This document shows, one piece after another, positions 11,174 to 14,809 of a DNA stretch of 14,809 nucleotides; positions within the stretch are counted from its first letter, which is position 1; each line of letters starts with the position of its first letter. Source of the DNA: Brachionus plicatilis (taxonomy: Eukaryota > Rotifera > Eurotatoria > Ploima > Brachionidae). Location: assembly GCA_010279815.1 (NCBI GenBank), contig QEOQ01000552.1, positions 6,918-21,726 of the forward strand. Reading direction: 5' to 3'. The notes below the pieces were generated by a model. The model was not told the origin of the DNA and ran no database searches. It was given only the letters and a program-made list of their open reading frames with translations. A program made the position numbers and the translations under genes.

Positions 11174-11253
11174 TAATATCGTATTTAATATTTAAGTAAA
11201 TTTAACGTTTCGTTACTCGCTATTAAAAAGCTTTGCTTCTTTATGTTATTTAT

Positions 11254-11370
11254 AAAAGAAAGCCAAAATATTTATTGCTAGACGAACGTATCCAAAATAT
11301 AATCAAAGAATATGATTCGTCCGATAAAGAAAAAACTTTAATTAATTTATGTTTACTTTTAAAATATTAA
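11254..11370 (+). pseudogene. Mutator-like transposase C-terminal remnant, second piece, with stop codon
   Basis: In the frame of 11257 the codons read RKPKYLLLDERIQNIIKEYD, then SSDKEKTLINLCLLLKY and TAA at 11368-11370. This fits directly after RLKTG of the first piece (9926..10009): a basic RKPKY joint, a helix with DERI and a terminal leucine-rich helix. The two pieces are in different frames and separated by 1.24 kb. Family assignment is from recall, but the coding look of this stretch in an AT-rich background is clear. Confidence 0.45.
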
Positions 11371-11557
11371 TATTAGGGATGATTTTTTTGATTTTTATGA
11401 TTTTTATGATTTTTATTGGATTTTTATTTAAATTGACTAAAAAAATAAATTAGCTATTTTAATTTAATTAATTTTTGTTTATAGCTATTTTTAATTGGCA
11501 TTTAGCGATTTTTAATTTAGCTAACTTGATTAAAATAAATATCTCAGGTAAATTTTT

Positions 11558-11607
11558 AGCTATTTCGATAATTGCTATTTTGATAATTGCTATTTTGATA
11601 CGGAGCC
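11558..11607 (-). repeat. Right terminal inverted repeat of the Mutator-like element
   Basis: Read inward on the minus strand it starts GGCTCCGTATCAAAATAGC and has the same tandem AATAGCAATTATC units as the left end. It is followed outside by the 9-bp duplication CTTCAAAAG. Confidence 0.8.
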
Positions 11608-11963
11608 CTTCAAAAGCAATTTGAAAACAATTTTTTTGTCGAGGCTGAAATTGTTCCAAAATGGATGACATATAGGACAAACTACACCAGAAATGGAAAA
11701 AAAGATCATATAAATGCAAGCACGCTAAATGTACAGCAAGAATATATTTACTTTATTTGAAAAATCGAATGAAAATTTCACTATTTTGTAATTTAGTTAA
11801 ATAATTATTTATTTATTAAATGATTTATTTATGATTTTGTAAACATATACTAACAATTGCAGTTAGTCAAAAGCTAACAGTTATTCCAGAAAATTTTTTT
11901 GATTCAGTAATTGGTTCAAATCCGAAACCAGGTAGGAAAAAAAGGCCAGAGCTCGGAATGTAA

Positions 11964-12570
11964 CACAAAATGATTGACTTTATTTGTTGTGTTTTTATTG
12001 ATTTTTTTACAAATTGATATAAATCATAATTCCTGTATTAATCTTTAATCTTAAATAAAACTAGAATTTCTAAAATGCTGCTCGTAAAAATAAAATTATT
12101 AAGTAAAATAAGTGATAGAATCAGAAATTTAAGTGATTAAAATTAACAAGCCAAAAATAATAAGGTCCTACTAAAACACCGACCTCCAAATTTTGAAAAT
12201 TTCTTGACCGCTTATTATATTACAAAACTATCTTTAAAAGCTTTAACATATCATTTAGTTTGAAATTTTCCGTACTTTTTTTAAATTAAATTAATTTGCA
12301 ATATTTTTGTTTTTCCTGAAAATTGAATTTATTTATATTTTTAGAAACCTGATCCTATTATTCTTGTAAAGAATTTCAAGAGCTTTCCAAAAATGTGTCT
12401 AGTTTTTTTCCAGGAAGAATAGTTCATCTTTGAAAAATCATGTTACGTAGATGACAAAAAAGAGGAAAAATTAACAAAAATAAAAATAAAAAATAAAAAA
12501 TTTCATCTCGTTTATTATATTTTTACTTTTTTAAATATTTAAGATATCTTTCTCTAATTTTTTAATTAAT
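11964..12570. other. AT-rich spacer
   Basis: No gene is seen after the pseudogene stop. It includes the terminus-like segment at 12163..12200 and a TAAAA-rich low-complexity patch near 12475-12500. Confidence 0.5.
12163..12200 (+). repeat. Solo terminus-like sequence related to the 1875..2311 inverted repeat
   Basis: GTCCTACTAAAACACCGACC here matches ATCCTACTAAACACCGCC in the left repeat at about 1942-1959 with one base of indel, and both are followed by CAAAAT-like sequence. It may be the remains of an end of the same transposon family. No partner was found nearby. Confidence 0.35.
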
Positions 12571-12670
12571 AAGGTTCCGGCAATGCAAAACGTCCACGCT
12601 ATCTTAAGATTCGATTTTCGATCTCAAATTTGTAATCTGCATATGTAAAAACCCGATTTTATTTTAAATT
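12571..12670 (+). repeat. Diverged dispersed repeat, copy B
   Basis: Direct-orientation relative of 1440..1600, sharing GCTATCT, a GATCTCAAATTTGTAATCTGC-like block and AAAAACCC in the same order. Not part of any gene I can see. Confidence 0.3.
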
Positions 12671-12925
12671 CTTCAAGCTTAACAGATATAGTATTCTTTT
12701 TTGTGAAATTTTTTTGATGCTTCTAAATAAGTCATTTTAAACGCAATATTTCTTGGATGAATTGTTAATTAAAAAAAATTACACCAAATAGTCAATTTTT
12801 AAATTTCAATTGTTTTTAAAATATATAAAAACAATTATATAAAAAAGCAAAGTCTGACAAAGCCTTAGTTTGTGAGGCTAAACGCTTTTGAGAGTTAGTT
12901 TAGATAGAAATCTCTATACTGCAGA

Positions 12926-12970
<45 letters not shown>
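12926..12970. repeat. (TAC)15 microsatellite
   Basis: Fifteen uninterrupted TAC units (45 bp), flanked by GCAGA on the left and AATTAAATAAA on the right. It is not in a coding frame. Its purity suggests it is young and length-variable. Confidence 0.97.
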
Positions 12971-14061
12971 AATTAAATAAATTCAAAAGTTTCTATAAGA
13001 CAATAATTAAATTTTCATTTATTAATTAAATTATTGTACAGAATCAAAAATTCTGTAACAATAATTTAAATAATTTCATGAAAAATTGTAACAAAACTAA
13101 TTTTGTTCCAATATTTCAAACTAAATAATATGTTAGAACCTTTAAAATTGTTTTGCTTTGTAAAATAACTGGCTGTCAGAAAATTTTCAAAATTCAGGAG
13201 TCGATTTTTTAGTAAGACCCAAATAATCCATGAATTTTATTTATATTTTTGCAAACATTAATAAATGTTGGTTAAGGCATATTGAAGTTTCAGAACATAT
13301 TTTAAAATCAGTTAAAATTTTAAAATTTAATTAATCCAATGATTTTTATAATTTTTTAAAAATAAATTCTAAATATTTAATCATCAAATCAACATCGAAA
13401 TGATTAACTTCTAATTTATTTAACAAATACAATGAATTATATAAATAATTCTGGTAAATTTAATTCATTTTTTTCAAACTACAATAATTTTATTTTTCGA
13501 CTTAAACAAATTATAAATCTAAAAAAATAATTTTTTTGTCTTTTGTATTATTATTATATTAGTTTGTATTAAAATCAATTAAAAATTTAAACCTGTAAAG
13601 GTACATTAAAAAGTTTATTTAAAAATTTTTTAAATGAAAAAAAACTTGACACAACAGGCCAAGAAATGGCAAAATGAAAATAATTTTACATTTTTACATT
13701 TTCATATTTTTAGATTTTTTGTGCAATATTTCAGAAAATAAAAAAAAATATTAGGAAAACGAAATTTTTTTCTATAATTAAAAAAGATAAAATTTTATTT
13801 CTTAAATTTTTGATTTTGATCTCAAACTTCAATTTGCCTAAGTTTATGCTTTTTTCATTAATTTAAGAAAGGAATTAATAATTTTAACTTTTCTTTGTGG
13901 ACACTGCGAGCGCTTTCAAAACGTCTAAATAAATTTATCTTTAATTTGTTTTCTTAGAATTGTACTTGAACATAGATTCAAATTTTCAAGCTCAAAACTC
14001 ATTTTTGACAATGGAGAATTTGTAGCAAAAATACTATTTTTAAAGGCAAAATAATAGTCGG
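12971..14061. other. AT-rich upstream region of the H2A.Z gene, no gene seen
   Basis: About 1.1 kb without a plausible ORF. It consists of poly-A and poly-T runs and TTTTACATTTT-type low complexity near 13685-13715. Any promoter elements beyond the TATA-like box at 14062 could not be told from background. Confidence 0.5.
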
Positions 14062-14069
14062 TATAAAAA
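14062..14069 (+). promoter_or_regulatory. TATA-like box upstream of H2A.Z
   Basis: TATAAAAA preceded by the relatively GC-rich AGTCGG, 157 bp before the start codon. In such AT-rich DNA TATA-like words are frequent, so this is only the best-placed candidate. The sequence CTGTAAGTTG near 14165 could be a donor of a short 5' UTR intron, but no good acceptor follows. Confidence 0.2.
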
Positions 14070-14225
14070 TTTAAAAACATGTAAAAAAATAATAATAATT
14101 TTGTGAATTATCATAAAAAATTTTTATGTGACGATGAGCCATTTTTAATTTTTGAAGAGTTTTCTGTAAGTTGAAAAAATCGGAAAATTATTCGATATAT
14201 CTTCAAAAAATAAAGAATAACAAAA

Positions 14226-14621
14226 ATGGCCGGAGGAAAAGCAGGAAAGAGTGGAAAAACCAAAAATAAGGCAATATCAAGATCTGCACGGGCTGGTCTA
14301 CAATTTCCAGTTGGCCGTATGCATCGTCTGCTGAAAGCTCGAACAACAAGCCATGGACGTGTCGGGGCCACAGCGGCAGTTTATACAGCAGCGATTTTAG
14401 AATATTTGACAGCAGAGGTTCTTGAATTAGCTGGCAACGCGAGTAAAGATTTGAAAGTAAAAAGAATAAATCCTAGACATTTACAGTTAGCAATTCGTGG
14501 CGATGAGGAATTAGACCTTCTAATAAAAGCAACAATAGCTGGTGGTGGTGTAATTCCTCACATTCATAAAGCTCTGGTAGCTGGAACACCACAGCCAGGT
14601 CAGAAACCTCAAAAAATTTGA
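14226..14621 (+). CDS. H2AZ: Histone H2A.Z, intronless
   Basis: Replacement histone that takes the place of H2A in nucleosomes at promoters and regulatory chromatin; it is deposited outside S phase by SWR1/SRCAP-type remodellers. The 131 residues begin [15 protein letters not shown], the H2A.Z tail with acetylatable lysines, one residue shorter than human. Histone fold: AGLQFPVGR 23-31, [12 protein letters not shown] 42-53, [16 protein letters not shown] 57-72. Docking region: [10 protein letters not shown] 88-97 and [12 protein letters not shown] 104-115, the H2A.Z signature rather than that of canonical H2A. The extended acidic patch keeps Asp97, but the following residue, Ser in human, is Leu. 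L35 replaces the His of human HRHLK. The C-terminus [13 protein letters not shown] is family-variable and lacks an SQE/SQ motif, so it is not H2A.X or the fly H2Av type. ATG is in good context (AAAAATGGCC). There are no introns and no histone 3' stem-loop; a polyadenylation signal follows. Confidence 0.97.
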   Translation: MAGGKAGKSGKTKNKAISRSARAGLQFPVGRMHRLLKARTTSHGRVGATAAVYTAAILEYLTAEVLELAGNASKDLKVKRINPRHLQLAIRGDEELDLLIKATIAGGGVIPHIHKALVAGTPQPGQKPQKI

Positions 14622-14727
14622 AATGTAAATTTTCTTAAAAAGCAAATTTGTATAAAATGTGTTGAAAGTTTTCTTTTGGTTACCATTACAAAATTTAATG
14701 TTGAATCTGTAGTTTTAATTAATTATC

Positions 14728-14733
14728 AATAAA
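14728..14733 (+). promoter_or_regulatory. Polyadenylation signal of H2A.Z
   Basis: AATAAA 107 nt after the stop codon, followed by T-rich sequence. With no histone stem-loop visible, this supports a polyadenylated, replication-independent histone mRNA, as expected for H2A.Z. Confidence 0.7.
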
Positions 14734-14809
14734 GTCTTATAGAATTTTTAATTTTTTTTTTAATCTTGAACCTTTTCAATTGCAGATTAAAACAGAACTG
14801 ATGCAATTA

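Larger units (their letters stand above)
10253..11180. mobile_element. 928-bp non-autonomous element with GC-rich inverted arrays
   Basis: GTATTTAAT occurs at 10244-10252 and 11181-11189. From each copy exactly 7 bp lead to the start of long inverted arms (ACTAAAATCCGGATCCGG at 10260, complement ending at 11173). The symmetry supports a 9-bp target duplication, although the word is AT-rich and could recur by chance. The arms agree almost fully over about 140 bp and then turn into arrays of a shared unit. The 480 bp between the arrays hold a short minus-strand ORF. The size of the duplication again points to a Mutator-like insertion; the superfamily is otherwise unproven. Confidence 0.65.
10011..11225. 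mobile_element. Possible intermediate TA-flanked insertion
   Basis: TAATTGCGAGGAACG at 10011-10025 and CGTTACTCGCTATTA at 11211-11225 are inverted copies with 13 of 15 matches, and both begin with TA at the outside. They bracket exactly the region that separates the two transposase pieces. If this is an element, it was inserted in the Mutator-like copy first and later received the element at 10253..11180. The repeats are short, so this could be coincidence. Confidence 0.3.
9628..11607. mobile_element. 1980-bp Mutator-like DNA transposon, itself interrupted
   Basis: Both sides carry the 9-bp direct repeat CTTCAAAAG (9619-9627 and 11608-11616). Just inside are inverted repeats of 50 bp with about 46 matches (9628-9677 against 11558-11607). 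They are built of repeated ATCAAAATAGCAATT units, and further looser copies lie inside, for instance near 9740. A 9-bp target duplication with long repetitive termini is characteristic of the Mutator superfamily. The C-terminal transposase remnants inside (9926..10009 and 11254..11370) agree with that. The element sits within the coding sequence of the zinc-finger pseudogene. It is inactive: most of the transposase is missing. Confidence 0.8.
9460..11963 (+). pseudogene. Decayed FLYWCH-like zinc-finger gene, split by a nested transposon
   Basis: Left part 9460-9627: acidic stretch EPEESDNENETD, stop TAA 9559, basic KKRKRK, stop TGA 9613, then ALQK. Right part from 11608: ALQK's last three codons are repeated (target duplication) and the frame goes on as QFENNFFVEAEIVPKW, TYRTNYTRNGKK. 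A run of seven A's near 11697-11703 shifts the frame, and the other frame continues SYKCKHAKCTARIYLLYLK. The Cys-x4-Cys unit followed by IYLLY resembles the FLYWCH/WRKY-GCM1-type finger that accompanies Mutator-like transposases. An intron at 11788-11862 has GT..AG and a textbook TACTAAC branch site (11848-11854) and preserves frame. The last exon reads VIPENFFDSVIGSN then the AT-hook-like PKPGRKKRPELGM, stop 11961. Two stops, one frameshift and the insertion make it a pseudogene. The zinc-finger family assignment is from memory. Confidence 0.6.

Noticed and set aside
11386..11435. Short tandem repeat of GATTTTTAT
   Set aside because: About four imperfect copies within AT-rich sequence; too short and degenerate to call a distinct feature.
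11468..11719. Minus-strand frame with repeated KIAIIKIAII
   Set aside because: The repetitive peptide is the translation of the tandem ATCAAAATAGCAATT units in the transposon end; it crosses the element boundary into the pseudogene.
11905..11935. tRNA T-arm-like sequence GGTTCAAATCC
   Set aside because: Only four stem pairs including a wobble, no D-arm or acceptor stem upstream, and the bases are coding in the last exon of the zinc-finger pseudogene.
14111..14371. 86-codon minus-strand frame with a Pro/Arg-rich start
   Set aside because: Antisense to the H2A.Z coding sequence; its composition simply mirrors the histone codons.

Overview
The window looks like nuclear DNA of a small-genome invertebrate. 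It is very AT-rich, two genes are conserved animal genes, introns are mostly 51-59 bp with GT/AG borders, and decayed transposons fill much of the intergenic space. A monogonont rotifer (Brachionus-like) fits the base composition, intron size and transposon types. That is an inference from memory, not a database match.

Two intact host genes can be supported. The first is a complete p70 ribosomal protein S6 kinase on the minus strand (3705..6652). Its eight coding exons join in frame into 631 residues and keep all three regulatory phosphorylation sites. A nine-codon upstream ORF precedes its start. The second is an intronless histone H2A.Z gene on the plus strand (14226..14621) with its own polyadenylation signal. 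The two lie about 7.6 kb apart, and nothing suggests they work together.

The remainder is transposon remains and AT-rich spacer. From left to right: a 136-bp foldback with TGACATGTC boxes (257..392); a 437-bp element with perfect 92-bp inverted repeats around the end of a Tc1/mariner-type transposase (1875..2311); a fragment resembling the right end of a Mutator-like element (2312..2415); the broken 3' end of a LINE reverse transcriptase ORF (2780..3097) with its A-rich tail; and a long empty stretch (7025..9459).

The most informative region is 9460..11963, a nested insertion. A decayed gene with a FLYWCH-like zinc finger is split by a 1980-bp element that has about 50-bp terminal inverted repeats and a 9-bp target duplication, CTTCAAAAG. 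Across this duplication the reading frame of the zinc-finger pseudogene is continuous. The inserted element holds two pieces of what looks like a Mutator-like transposase C-terminus, separated by about 1.25 kb of further insertion. Inside that lies a second element (10253..11180), unusually GC-rich, built of inverted arrays of CTAAAACACGGACACGGA-like units and flanked by GTATTTAAT. A possible intermediate TA-flanked element makes up to three nested insertions. This stack of elements is the best candidate for something undescribed. I see no evidence of a novel functional gene system.

To the right are an isolated terminus-like sequence, a diverged repeat matching one near position 1450, a (TAC)15 microsatellite and spacer up to H2A.Z.
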